From Planctomycetota bacterium (GTDB lineage: Bacteria; Planctomycetota; B15-G4; JADJEK01), in NCBI GenBank assembly GCA_016709145.1, contig JADJEK010000006.1, positions 124,001-188,000 on the forward strand: DNA of 64,000 bases. The letters run 5' to 3'. The notes beneath the pieces are model-generated. The model searched no databases and was not told the DNA's origin. It saw only the letters and a list, made by a program, of their open reading frames with translations. Position 1 is the first letter of the stretch; every line of letters starts with the position of its first letter. Made by a program: the position numbers and the translations under genes. Of this stretch, positions 54,377 through 62,603 are shown piece after piece.

Positions 54377-55825
54377 TCAATCGCGACCGAGTCGCTTGCG
54401 GACGATCAATCGCAGCATGCGCAGCGCGGTGCGCGCCAGCGCCATGAAGCCCGCCGAGTGTTTCGACGTTCCGGCGACGCGCCGATAGTACGACACCGGG
54501 ATCTCGATCACGCGGCGATGTCCGCGTAGGACTTCGATCATCAATTCGGGGGAGAACTCGGGACCGATGCCACGGATGCGCGGGCGGATCTTCGCGTAGA
54601 CGTCGCGCCAGATCGCGCGGTAGGTGCAGCCGACGTCGGTGAAGCGCGGTTCCTGCGACCACCACAACGCCTCGATCAACTTGCCGACCATGACGTTGGC
54701 CCAGCGCACGATGCCGTGCATGTTCGTGCCTTGCTCGATCATTTGCCGCGTCGTGCGCGTGCCGATGACCATGTCGGCATCCTTCGCGAACTCGAGCAAC
54801 TTGCCGAGGTCCTTGGCGCGGAACGAGTGGTCGGCTTCGACGAGGACGACGAGATCGCCGACGGCGTTGTCGATGCCGCAACGCAGGGCGTCGCCGTACC
54901 CGCGCAGTGTGGTCGAGACCACGCGAGCACCGGCCGCGCGCGCGATCTCCGCGGTCTTGTCGGTCGATTTGTTGTCGGCGACGACGACCTCGTGCACGAG
55001 CGGACGGAAGTCGCGCACGACGTAGCCGATCGAGCCTTCTTCGTTCCACGCCGGAATCACGACGCTGACCTTGTACGTCGCGAACTCTCGATTGCGGACC
55101 AAGTAGTTCGCCGAGTTCTGGTCCTCGATGCTGTTGATGTTCACGTACGAGCCGGTGAGGCGCAGCGGCCGAACGTGCTTGCCGTCGCGCACGAGCGTGG
55201 AGATCGCGTCCGTGAGCTCGACTCGGCCCGAGCGCGCACTTCGCGTCGTGCGGTCGATCGCGTCGAAGATCGACGCGTCGAACACGTATGTCCCGCAGCC
55301 GAGCCAATCGTTGACGAGGCGTTCCGGTTTCTCTTCGAGTGCGACGATGCGATCGCCGTCGATCGTCACCGCGTAGTTCTTGCGGATCGTGTCGAGCGCT
55401 GACGTCTGCAAGATCGCGCAGGCCGCGTCGAACTCGGCATCCGCGGGCAACAGACTCGCGTGGTTCGATCCGAGGTAGAGCTCGTCGCCGAGGATCGCCA
55501 CGAACGGCGCGGTCAGGATCGAGCGCGCGAGCAAGAGTCCGCGAGCGAGACCGATCGAGGGATCGGGGCAATCGACGTACGTGATGCGGACCTGGAAGCG
55601 CGTGCCGTCGCCGAGGAACTCGCGGATGTGTTCGCCCAGGTGTCCGACGATGACGACGATCTCGTCGAGTCCGAATTGGTCGCGCAAGATCTCGAGGTTG
55701 CGTTGCAGCAGCGGTTTGCCGCCGACTTCGAGCAACACCTTCGGGATCGAGTGCGTCTTCGGCCAGGCGCGCACGCCGCGGCCTGCCGCCGGAAGGACAC
55801 CGAAACGGATGGCAGCGCGGTTCAT
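54377..55825 (-). CDS. Fused sugar-phosphate nucleotidyltransferase and GT2 glycosyltransferase
   Basis: 482 residues from ATG 55825 (GTG 55840 also in frame). Residues about 5-235 form a nucleotidyltransferase: LPAAGRGVRAWPKT, IPKVLLEVGGKPLL, ILGDELYLGS. Residues about 250-480 form a dolichol-phosphate-mannose-synthase-like GT-A domain: VVIPAWNEEGSIGYV, VADNKSTDKT, LVEADHSFRAKD, plus a positively charged C-terminus. The fusion suggests synthesis and transfer of an activated sugar for envelope glycans. Convergent with tRNA-Sec. Confidence 0.85.
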   Translation of the reverse strand: MNRAAIRFGVLPAAGRGVRAWPKTHSIPKVLLEVGGKPLLQRNLEILRDQFGLDEIVVIVGHLGEHIREFLGDGTRFQVRITYVDCPDPSIGLARGLLLARSILTAPFVAILGDELYLGSNHASLLPADAEFDAACAILQTSALDTIRKNYAVTIDGDRIVALEEKPERLVNDWLGCGTYVFDASIFDAIDRTTRSARSGRVELTDAISTLVRDGKHVRPLRLTGSYVNINSIEDQNSANYLVRNREFATYKVSVVIPAWNEEGSIGYVVRDFRPLVHEVVVADNKSTDKTAEIARAAGARVVSTTLRGYGDALRCGIDNAVGDLVVLVEADHSFRAKDLGKLLEFAKDADMVIGTRTTRQMIEQGTNMHGIVRWANVMVGKLIEALWWSQEPRFTDVGCTYRAIWRDVYAKIRPRIRGIGPEFSPELMIEVLRGHRRVIEIPVSYYRRVAGTSKHSAGFMALARTALRMLRLIVRKRLGRD

Positions 55826-56418
55826 GCGGCTTGGAGCCACGGGGTTCGAGCGTATGGCGACATGAGCGGTCGAACCCTACGCCACACCCAGGGCGCAATC
55901 AACCGACCGGCGGGATCGCGCTTCGCCGAGCGGTGTTGTGGATCGGTCGGTGAAGTTCGCGCGAGCGTGCGCGGAGCAGATCCGTCGAGCGGGGAGAGGC
56001 GTACGGCGAGGGGTCGCCATGCAAAAAAGTGACCGGGGTCAATCCCACCCAGCTGGATTGACCCCGGCACTCCCCTGAACCCTGCATCAGGATGAAGTAG
56101 GTCCCGACACCCGCTCCATCCGTCAGGAGGAATCTGCTTCCTTCGGACTTCTTCTCGAAATCCTTGGTGGCGATCTCTTAACAAGGATCGTGCCAATTCC
56201 CGACGAGATCGGTCCCCGCGCCAGAACGCCAAGCGCATCATATTGATGTGGAATGCGTTACGTTCTCTCGGGCATCTTCGGGTCGCGGCGGATTTCGACG
56301 CCTCGAGTGGCCGTAGTGGCAGAACGCGCGTTCAACGAACGGGCACTGAATGGGGTAAGATAATGGATAGCAATGGGTTGCGAAAGTGGAACTCGCGTTC
56401 ACCGCGTCCGACAGGCCA
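55826..56418. other. Gene-poor stretch with a REP-like palindrome
   Basis: No intact gene is supported over about 590 bases. Base composition is more AT-rich than the surroundings from about 56075 to 56400. On the minus strand, codons from about 56180 downward read EIATKDFEKKSEGSRFLLTD and GAGVGTYFILMQ after a stop, which may be the relic of a lost gene. See the palindrome entry. Confidence 0.5.
56028..56071. repeat. REP-like imperfect palindrome
   Basis: CCGGGGTCAATCC (56033-56045) and GGATTGACCCCGG (56055-56067) pair perfectly over a 9-nt loop; flanking AGTG and CACT extend the stem to 17 bp with one bulged A (56032). A run of six A's precedes it. GGGGTC-type palindromes like this are associated with REP/Y1-transposase elements in many genomes. 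No transposase is near. Confidence 0.6.
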
Positions 56419-57453
56419 TCACTTCGCGCGAGCCTGGTACTCCGTGGCGGCCTTCGTCGTCGCAAACGACTTCAGGAGCTGGTCATACAGCTTCTTGGCC
56501 TTCTCGGCCTCGCCCTTCGCGGCCAGGGCGTCCGCGCGTTCGAGCAGAGCGCGGGCCGATTCCTCGGCCTTGAGACGCTTCAAAGCGGCCTTGACCTCCG
56601 CATTCGCGTTCAGGTCCTTGAGTCGCTCGCGGGCGATGCGTTCGACCATGGAGCCCTTGTACGTCTCCGCAATCGCGGTGTAGCGCTCGAGCGCCTTCGG
56701 GTAGTCCTTCGCGGCGACCAGCGCGTCGACGTCCGCCATCTCCTGCTTCCCGGTGTCTTCGAGTTCGGTCAGCAGCTCTTGCACCTGCAGGATCAACCGG
56801 CTCTGGGAGTCGCGTTTCGCGAACGGCAACGCGAACGCGAGGACCTTCGCCGTCTCGCCGGCTGCGCGCAGCGTCTTGGCCGACTCGAGTCCGGCACGCA
56901 CGGCTTCGACTTCGTCTTCGTCGAGGCCGTTCGGCGACTTCTTCGCTGCGGCTTCGAACGCCAGCAGGAAGTCACCGAGCGGGTGGCGATCGATGAGTTG
57001 CGCCACGATCGTCTGATCGGGCAGCGACCAGATCAACATCGGGGTCTTGAGCATGCCATCGCGCGCGAAGTCGCGGAACACGCCGATCTCGGCGCGGCGG
57101 TGAGCGAGGCACGGGATCCCGCCGAACTTGCCGCAGACCCTCGCGGTGCGACCAGCTCGCTTCACTTCGACCTCGCCGTGGTCCTTGTCGGCTCCGCGGT
57201 TCGCGATCAGATTCACCGTGTGCTTGGTCGCGGCCACGAACTTCGGGTCATGCATCAAGTTGGACCAGATGTCCTCGTTCGCTTCTTCACCGTCTTGGAT
57301 CACGGCGATCAGCACGGGGACTCCGCGCTCGTTGGCCTCCTCGAAGGCCTTCTCGTACGATTCCGCCCACGTGATCCCCGTCGACGCGGCCTTGGTCGGA
57401 CGCGTGTCTTGCGCCATCAGACTGGCGAGTAGAGCGAGAGCACACGCGAGCAT
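56419..57453 (-). CDS. Secreted thioredoxin-fold-like protein with helical C-terminus
   Basis: 344 residues from ATG 57453, chosen because GGAAGG sits just upstream and the promoter gives a 30-nt leader; GTG 57471 would add six residues. Hydrophobic signal LACALALLASLMA. Residues about 30-150 resemble the thioredoxin-7/DUF255 fold (SYEKAFEEANERGVPVLIAV), but without the CxxC. The second half is helical and TPR-like (AAKDYPKALERYTAIAET). Probably an envelope protein; function unknown. Confidence 0.72.
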   Translation of the reverse strand: MLACALALLASLMAQDTRPTKAASTGITWAESYEKAFEEANERGVPVLIAVIQDGEEANEDIWSNLMHDPKFVAATKHTVNLIANRGADKDHGEVEVKRAGRTARVCGKFGGIPCLAHRRAEIGVFRDFARDGMLKTPMLIWSLPDQTIVAQLIDRHPLGDFLLAFEAAAKKSPNGLDEDEVEAVRAGLESAKTLRAAGETAKVLAFALPFAKRDSQSRLILQVQELLTELEDTGKQEMADVDALVAAKDYPKALERYTAIAETYKGSMVERIARERLKDLNANAEVKAALKRLKAEESARALLERADALAAKGEAEKAKKLYDQLLKSFATTKAATEYQARAK

Positions 57454-57489
57454 GAGCACCTTCCAATCCACGCGTTCAGCGAGCCACGG

Positions 57490-57517
57490 ATGCTACGAGG
57501 GGGCTCGGAGCGGTCAA
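57490..57517 (-). promoter_or_regulatory. Promoter of the thioredoxin-like gene
   Basis: Minus-strand TTGACC (57517-57512), 16-nt spacer, TAGCAT (57495-57490). Same geometry as the S10 and dcw promoters; start of transcription near 57483. Confidence 0.55.
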
Positions 57518-57538
57518 GCGCACCGCGTCGCACGGTCG

Positions 57539-59875
57539 GTGCTGCGGGCGGTCGCGATCGTCGTCCTCGGCTGCGCGATCGTGGGTTGCCGCTCGGGCTT
57601 TTCGCACAGCCCCCGCATCGAAGTCCCCGACGAGGCCCGCGCCTCGCTGCTGCGCGGATTCGAACTCGAAGACCAGGGCAAACCGGCCGATGCGATCCTC
57701 GCGTGGAGGCGAGCGATCGAGATCGCACCGGAATACGTCGACGCCCACCGCGCGTACCAGAACGTGCTGTTGCAGCGCGGCCGACGCGGCCAGTTGATCG
57801 AGGAGTACCGAGCCTGGGCCGAGCAGGCGCCTCGATCCGCGGTGCGCGTGTACCTGCTGTCTCGCCTGTGGTCGGATCGATCGCGTCAACGCGCGGGCTT
57901 CGAGCGCGCCGCCGTCCTCGACCCTGGTCTGTTCTTCGCGCATTTGGGCGTCGGCCACTCGAGCCTCGCCGACGGCGATCTGGCGCGTGCCGAGTGGGCC
58001 TTCGAACGCGCCCACGACCTCGACTCCGGTCGAAGTGAGCCGCTGGTCGGCTGGATCGAGACGCTCGCTCGTCGTCGCGACGAAGAGGCGCGCGGGCGGA
58101 TCGAGGAGCTCGCGCGCGAGCTCCTGGAGCGCGACCCGACCTCGTCGATCGCGATGCGTCGATTGACCGAGTCGAAGCTGCGGCAAGGCGAGGTCGGCGC
58201 GGCCTGTGCGGCCTTGACGCAATTCGTCGTCAGTGTCGACACGCCGGACGCATGGGAGTTGCTGCACGCGGTGCTCGCGGAGCAGGGACGAGTTGCGGAC
58301 ATCGAAGCTGCTCGCGATCGGCTCGCCGGCGCGGCCGCTTCACCGTGGGACGGACCGCACGAACTCGCGGTTGCGCGTGTTCGCGCGTTGGCCGAGATCG
58401 AGATGCGCTGCGGGAATCCGTCGCGCGCGCTGCGTCTGATCGAGCGTGCTCCGCCGCTGTACGCCGCCGATGCAGAACTCGTCCAGATGCGGCGGCGCGC
58501 GTGGATCGCGAGTGGTCGCGTCGATCTCGCGCTCGAGGATGCGTATCGCGCGCGCTACGAAGTCGGCTTCGATCTGCATGACGATTCCGGCACCGCGGTG
58601 AGCGTGCGCGATGCGATCGCGATCTGGGGTGGGGGGCGCGACGTGGCTGCGCCGGATGCACTGCGCGTCGTCGAACGCTTGCGAGGCGCGGGGTTGATCG
58701 AAGCCGCGCTCGAGGTCGCCGAGATCGCCATCGATCGCCATCCGACCGACATCGCCTTGAGCCACGCACGCGACGAGTTGGTCGCGCATCGGCGTTTCGT
58801 GGCCGAACTGCGCGAGTACTTCGTGCGCGGCTATCGCGAGCCGACGTTGGCGCGCGGCTCGCTCGACGCCGTGCTCGACGACGTGCGTGAACTCTCGCTC
58901 GCGAGTCTCGGCGAGAACGTGGTCGACCCGGTCCGGATCGCCACGTACTACCCGATCGGTGCGTTCCTCGATCCGGACCCCGACAACGGCGGCGGCCTCG
59001 CGCGCTACTTCGATCGCTTCGGCACGTTCTTCCTGATCGGACAGCGTGCGTTCGGTCCACCGGAGGGTTACGGCATCCGCCGGCTCGCGGCCGGCCGCGT
59101 CGACGTTTCCGGTCGGTCGACGTACCGCATCCTCGGCGAGGAGCTCGTGGTGCCGCCACGCGCGGAATGGGGCGGTGCACAGATCGCCGGCTTCGCGTTC
59201 GACACGTTCATCGTGCTGAACGTCGATCGTGCGCGAGCCTTCGCGGATCGCGCACGCCGGCTGTTCGCGAACTTCGGACCCGATGGCGCCGAACTGCTGA
59301 CGGATCCGATCCCGCGTGCTCGTGGTGGTCTCGAACGGGTCGATCCGAGCGAGCCGCTCGGGTTGGCGTCGAAGGCGATGTTCCGCAGCTATCGAGCTCA
59401 CCTCGACCGCGGCGGCACGGAGTTGGGCTACGCCGGTGTCGCGTTGAACGCGTTCGAATCGCACGAACGCGCGCACATCGACGATGCTCGTCGCTTCCTG
59501 CCGATCGCATCGGATCTGCTCGACAAGATCCGCGTGCTGGGGCGACTCGGCTTCGCGCCGTCGCGCGTCGAGGCTTGGCTCGAGGAACGCGCGCAGGCTC
59601 GAGCGCTGCTCGACGCGGGTTCACCTTGGGCAGTGCTCGCGGGGACGGCGGATCTCATGCCGAACCGCGGCGACGCGCCCCCGCACTCGATCGGATTCTG
59701 TGATCTCGCGGAGCAGTGGATCGGGGCGATCGACCGCACGCTGGAGTCGTATCCGGCGATCGACCCGGACGGTCCGATCCTTCCTCAGCTGGATCGACTC
59801 TCGGAAGACGACCTGCGGCGACTCGCGCGCAGCGTGAGTGCGCACGACGAGTCCCTGCCCGCATTGGTCGATTGA
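57539..59875 (+). CDS. TPR lipoprotein with HExxH motif
   Basis: 778 residues from GTG 57539, the in-frame start nearest the lipoprotein signal (MLRAVAIVVLGC, AIVGC); the open frame runs further upstream but overlaps the divergent gene. Residues about 25-420 are tetratricopeptide repeats (GKPADAILAWRRAIEIAPEY). The C-terminal part, rich in Phe/Tyr/Gly, contains HERAH (642-646) in ESHERAHIDDARRF and a later EERAQAR that could give a third metal ligand. A zinc peptidase on the outer face of a membrane is possible. Start not supported by a clear ribosome binding site. Confidence 0.72.
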   Translation: MLRAVAIVVLGCAIVGCRSGFSHSPRIEVPDEARASLLRGFELEDQGKPADAILAWRRAIEIAPEYVDAHRAYQNVLLQRGRRGQLIEEYRAWAEQAPRSAVRVYLLSRLWSDRSRQRAGFERAAVLDPGLFFAHLGVGHSSLADGDLARAEWAFERAHDLDSGRSEPLVGWIETLARRRDEEARGRIEELARELLERDPTSSIAMRRLTESKLRQGEVGAACAALTQFVVSVDTPDAWELLHAVLAEQGRVADIEAARDRLAGAAASPWDGPHELAVARVRALAEIEMRCGNPSRALRLIERAPPLYAADAELVQMRRRAWIASGRVDLALEDAYRARYEVGFDLHDDSGTAVSVRDAIAIWGGGRDVAAPDALRVVERLRGAGLIEAALEVAEIAIDRHPTDIALSHARDELVAHRRFVAELREYFVRGYREPTLARGSLDAVLDDVRELSLASLGENVVDPVRIATYYPIGAFLDPDPDNGGGLARYFDRFGTFFLIGQRAFGPPEGYGIRRLAAGRVDVSGRSTYRILGEELVVPPRAEWGGAQIAGFAFDTFIVLNVDRARAFADRARRLFANFGPDGAELLTDPIPRARGGLERVDPSEPLGLASKAMFRSYRAHLDRGGTELGYAGVALNAFESHERAHIDDARRFLPIASDLLDKIRVLGRLGFAPSRVEAWLEERAQARALLDAGSPWAVLAGTADLMPNRGDAPPHSIGFCDLAEQWIGAIDRTLESYPAIDPDGPILPQLDRLSEDDLRRLARSVSAHDESLPALVD

Positions 59876-59916
59876 GTCGACCGCTCGGATTCCGCGCGCC
59901 GAAGGCGACGACGCGA

Positions 59917-60984
59917 TCAGAGCGCTTCCGTCATGGCCGCGAGCAAGCGCGTGACGTCGTCGACCGTGTGCTCGCCGAAATGTCCGATGCGGAACGTCGT
60001 GTTCTTCAGCTTGCCGTAGCCATCACCGAGGATGAAGCCACGCGCGTCGAGCTGCTTCGCGAACGCGTCGACGTCGATCTTGCCGGCGTTCGCGATGCAG
60101 GTCACCGACGGCGACAAGTGCGCCGGATCGGAGAAGATCGCGAGGTGCTCGCGGGCCCAATCCTGCGTGAGCTTCGCCATGCGGCGATGCCGCTCGGCTC
60201 GCTTCTCCATCGTTTCGCCATGGATACGGCCGAGCGCGGCCTCGAGCGCGAAGATGTGCGCGGTGGTCGGCGTCGACGGCGTCTCGTCGTTGTCGCCGTT
60301 CTTCTTGAACTGCAAGAAGTCCATGTAGTAGCCGCGCTGCGGCTTCGACGCGGCGCGCTTCAGCGCGCGTTCCGAGCACGAGAACACACCGAGTCCGGGC
60401 GGCATCGCCATCGCCTTCTGCGTGCCGGCCAAGCAGACGTCGATCCCGAGCGCATCGACGTCGATCGGAACCGCGGCGAGCGCGGAAACGGCGTCGACGC
60501 AGAGCATCACGTCGTCGAACTCACGGACCACCTTGGCGATGTCGGCGAGCGGATTCAGCACGCCCGTCGAGGTCTCGCACCACACCAGCGTGACGGTGTC
60601 GTAGGCGCCGGTCTTCAGCGCCTTGCGGACGTCGTCCGGATCGTGCGCCTTGCCCCAAGGCACGATCTGACGTTCGAGCGCGATGCCGTTGGGCTGCGCG
60701 GTGTCGGCCCACTTCTGCGACCACGCGCCGCACTCGAGCGCGAGCAACTTCGTCTTCACGAGGTTCGTCAGCGCGCCTTCCATGACGCACGTCGCCGAAC
60801 TCGTCGACAGGAACACGTCGCCCCTGGTCCCGAACAGCGTGCGCAAGCCCGGCTTGACGCGCTTCACGAGGTCGCGCATCTCCTGCGTGCGGTGGCCGAT
60901 CTGGTAGTGCGTCATCGCCGTGAGGACGTCCGGATGGACTTCGGTCGGCCCGGGGATGAACATCTTCTTCGGCGAGCGGATCAT
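59917..60984 (-). CDS. Class V aminotransferase, probable phosphoserine transaminase (SerC-like)
   Basis: 355 residues from ATG 60984 (MIRSPKKMFIPGPTEVHP); an upstream extension lies within serA. FIPGPTEVHPDVL and LAGTQKAMAMPPG with PLP-binding Lys190 are typical of the alanine-glyoxylate/serine-pyruvate aminotransferase group. Because the start overlaps the serA stop (ATGA), it most likely converts 3-phosphohydroxypyruvate to phosphoserine, as group V enzymes do in bacteria without classical serC. Confidence 0.85.
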   Translation of the reverse strand: MIRSPKKMFIPGPTEVHPDVLTAMTHYQIGHRTQEMRDLVKRVKPGLRTLFGTRGDVFLSTSSATCVMEGALTNLVKTKLLALECGAWSQKWADTAQPNGIALERQIVPWGKAHDPDDVRKALKTGAYDTVTLVWCETSTGVLNPLADIAKVVREFDDVMLCVDAVSALAAVPIDVDALGIDVCLAGTQKAMAMPPGLGVFSCSERALKRAASKPQRGYYMDFLQFKKNGDNDETPSTPTTAHIFALEAALGRIHGETMEKRAERHRRMAKLTQDWAREHLAIFSDPAHLSPSVTCIANAGKIDVDAFAKQLDARGFILGDGYGKLKNTTFRIGHFGEHTVDDVTRLLAAMTEAL

Positions 60985-62603
60985 GGGGCGTTTCCTTCGG
61001 ACAACGAGATCAGGGACGCGGAGCGCACGTCGAGCAGGGCGGCACACTGCGCCAACAGCTCCGGGGTCGGACGCGGCTCGACATTCAACACGATCAGAGC
61101 CTCGCTGTTCACGTCCTTCGGGGGAGTGAGGTGCATCGCTCGGATGTTGATCCCGGCGTCTCCGAGCAGCCCGCCGACGCGTCCGACCACGCCGGGACGG
61201 TCCGCATTGCGGATCAGCAACAGTTCTCCCGACGGGATCACGTCGAGCTTGTGGTCGTCGATCTTCACCAGACGCAATTGCCGATGACCGAACAGCGTGC
61301 CGGCGACCGTAGTGGTTCCGGAGCCGCCTCCCAAAGTGACCGAGATCATCGACGCGAAGTCACGCACGCGCTCGGTGCGGGATTCGCGCACGGTCAGCCC
61401 GCGTTCCGCGGCGAGCGTCGGCGCGTTGATCCAGTTCACCGGCCCCTCGGAGCACGACGACAACACCGACGCGACGATGGCTCGCGTCATCGGCGAGGTC
61501 TCGCCGGCCGACAGTTGGCCCTGGTAGCTGATCTCGATCGATTCGTGCGGTCCGCGCCCGAGCGCGGCGACCACTTGTCCGAGGCGTGTGGCCAATTCGA
61601 TCCACGGTGCGAGTTCACGCAGTGTTTCGGGCCGGATGCGCGGCAAGTTCACGGCGTTCGCGATCACGTGGTCCGTGAGGTAGGCGAGCACCTGTTGGCA
61701 GATCTCGAGCGACGCACGCTCCTGCGCCTCGGTGGTGGAGGCGCCGAGGTGCGGTGTGACCACGACGCCAGGACACGCCAGCAACGGGTTGTCGCGAGCG
61801 GGTGGCTCGGTCGCGAACACGTCGACCGCGGCTCCGGCGACGTGACCGCTCGTGATCGCCGCGGCCAGAGCGGCTTCGTCGACGATGCCGCCGCGCGCGC
61901 AGTTCACGATGCGCACGCCCTTTTTCATCGTCGCCAACAAGTCGGCGTCGACGAGGTTCGCGGTCGCGTCGGTCTTCGGTACGTGGATCGTGACGATGTC
62001 GGCTCGCGCACAGAGTTCGGACAACGTCACGACCGGGATGCGCTCGTCGGCGAGAGCGTCCTTGGGCAAGTACGGATCGAACACCATCACGTCGAGGCCG
62101 AGCGCCTTGCACTTGCGTGCGACGCGCCGACCGATGTTGCCGCCGCCGACCACTCCGATCGTCTTGCCCGCGAGTTCGGTGCCGACGAACTTCGTGCGCT
62201 CCCACTTGCCCGCTCGCAGGGAAGCGTCGGCCGCCGGGATCGCGCGCGCGAGCGCGAACAACAGCGCGAGGGCGTGTTCGGCCGTCGTGTTCGCGTTCGC
62301 GTCCGGCGAGTTCATCACCAGCACGCCGTGTCGCGTGGCCGCGTCGACGTCGATGTTGTCGACGCCGATGCCGGCTCGCCCGACGACTTCGAGGCGGGCC
62401 GCGCTCGCCAGAACGCGTTCGGTGATCTTGACCGCGCTACGCACGAGGATCGCGTGCGCGCCGCGTGCGGCTTGCGCCAGCGCGGCCTCGTCGAGGCCTG
62501 GCTTCACGTCGAGCACGATCCCCGGATGCCGCTTCAGGAGTTCGAGACCTTCGGGGGACAGCTTGTCCGCCACGAGGACGGTCCAGGGGCCAGCTTCGTT
62601 CAT
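60981..62603 (-). CDS. serA: D-3-phosphoglycerate dehydrogenase
   Basis: 540 residues from ATG 62603 (MNEAGPWTVLVADKLS). Substrate domain, NAD domain with VVGGGNIGRRVARKCKALG, catalytic Arg in NCARGGIVDE, Glu in FATEPPARDNP and His in TPHLGASTTEAQ, an intervening domain, and a C-terminal ACT domain (LLIRNADRPGVVGRVGG). This is the long, probably serine-regulated form. It performs the first step of serine synthesis. Both ends overlap neighbours by 4 nt. Confidence 0.95.
   Translation of the reverse strand: MNEAGPWTVLVADKLSPEGLELLKRHPGIVLDVKPGLDEAALAQAARGAHAILVRSAVKITERVLASAARLEVVGRAGIGVDNIDVDAATRHGVLVMNSPDANANTTAEHALALLFALARAIPAADASLRAGKWERTKFVGTELAGKTIGVVGGGNIGRRVARKCKALGLDVMVFDPYLPKDALADERIPVVTLSELCARADIVTIHVPKTDATANLVDADLLATMKKGVRIVNCARGGIVDEAALAAAITSGHVAGAAVDVFATEPPARDNPLLACPGVVVTPHLGASTTEAQERASLEICQQVLAYLTDHVIANAVNLPRIRPETLRELAPWIELATRLGQVVAALGRGPHESIEISYQGQLSAGETSPMTRAIVASVLSSCSEGPVNWINAPTLAAERGLTVRESRTERVRDFASMISVTLGGGSGTTTVAGTLFGHRQLRLVKIDDHKLDVIPSGELLLIRNADRPGVVGRVGGLLGDAGINIRAMHLTPPKDVNSEALIVLNVEPRPTPELLAQCAALLDVRSASLISLSEGNAP

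Noticed and set aside
55822..56241. 139-codon minus-strand frame in the gene-poor stretch
   Set aside because: It reads through the REP-like palindrome and has no recognisable domain.
56356..56364. TAAGATAAT on the plus strand, like a -10 element
   Set aside because: No -35 at the right distance and no plus-strand gene downstream until 57539.
57128..57538. Upstream extension of the TPR lipoprotein frame
   Set aside because: It is antisense to the thioredoxin-like gene and would place the lipoprotein signal in the middle of the protein.
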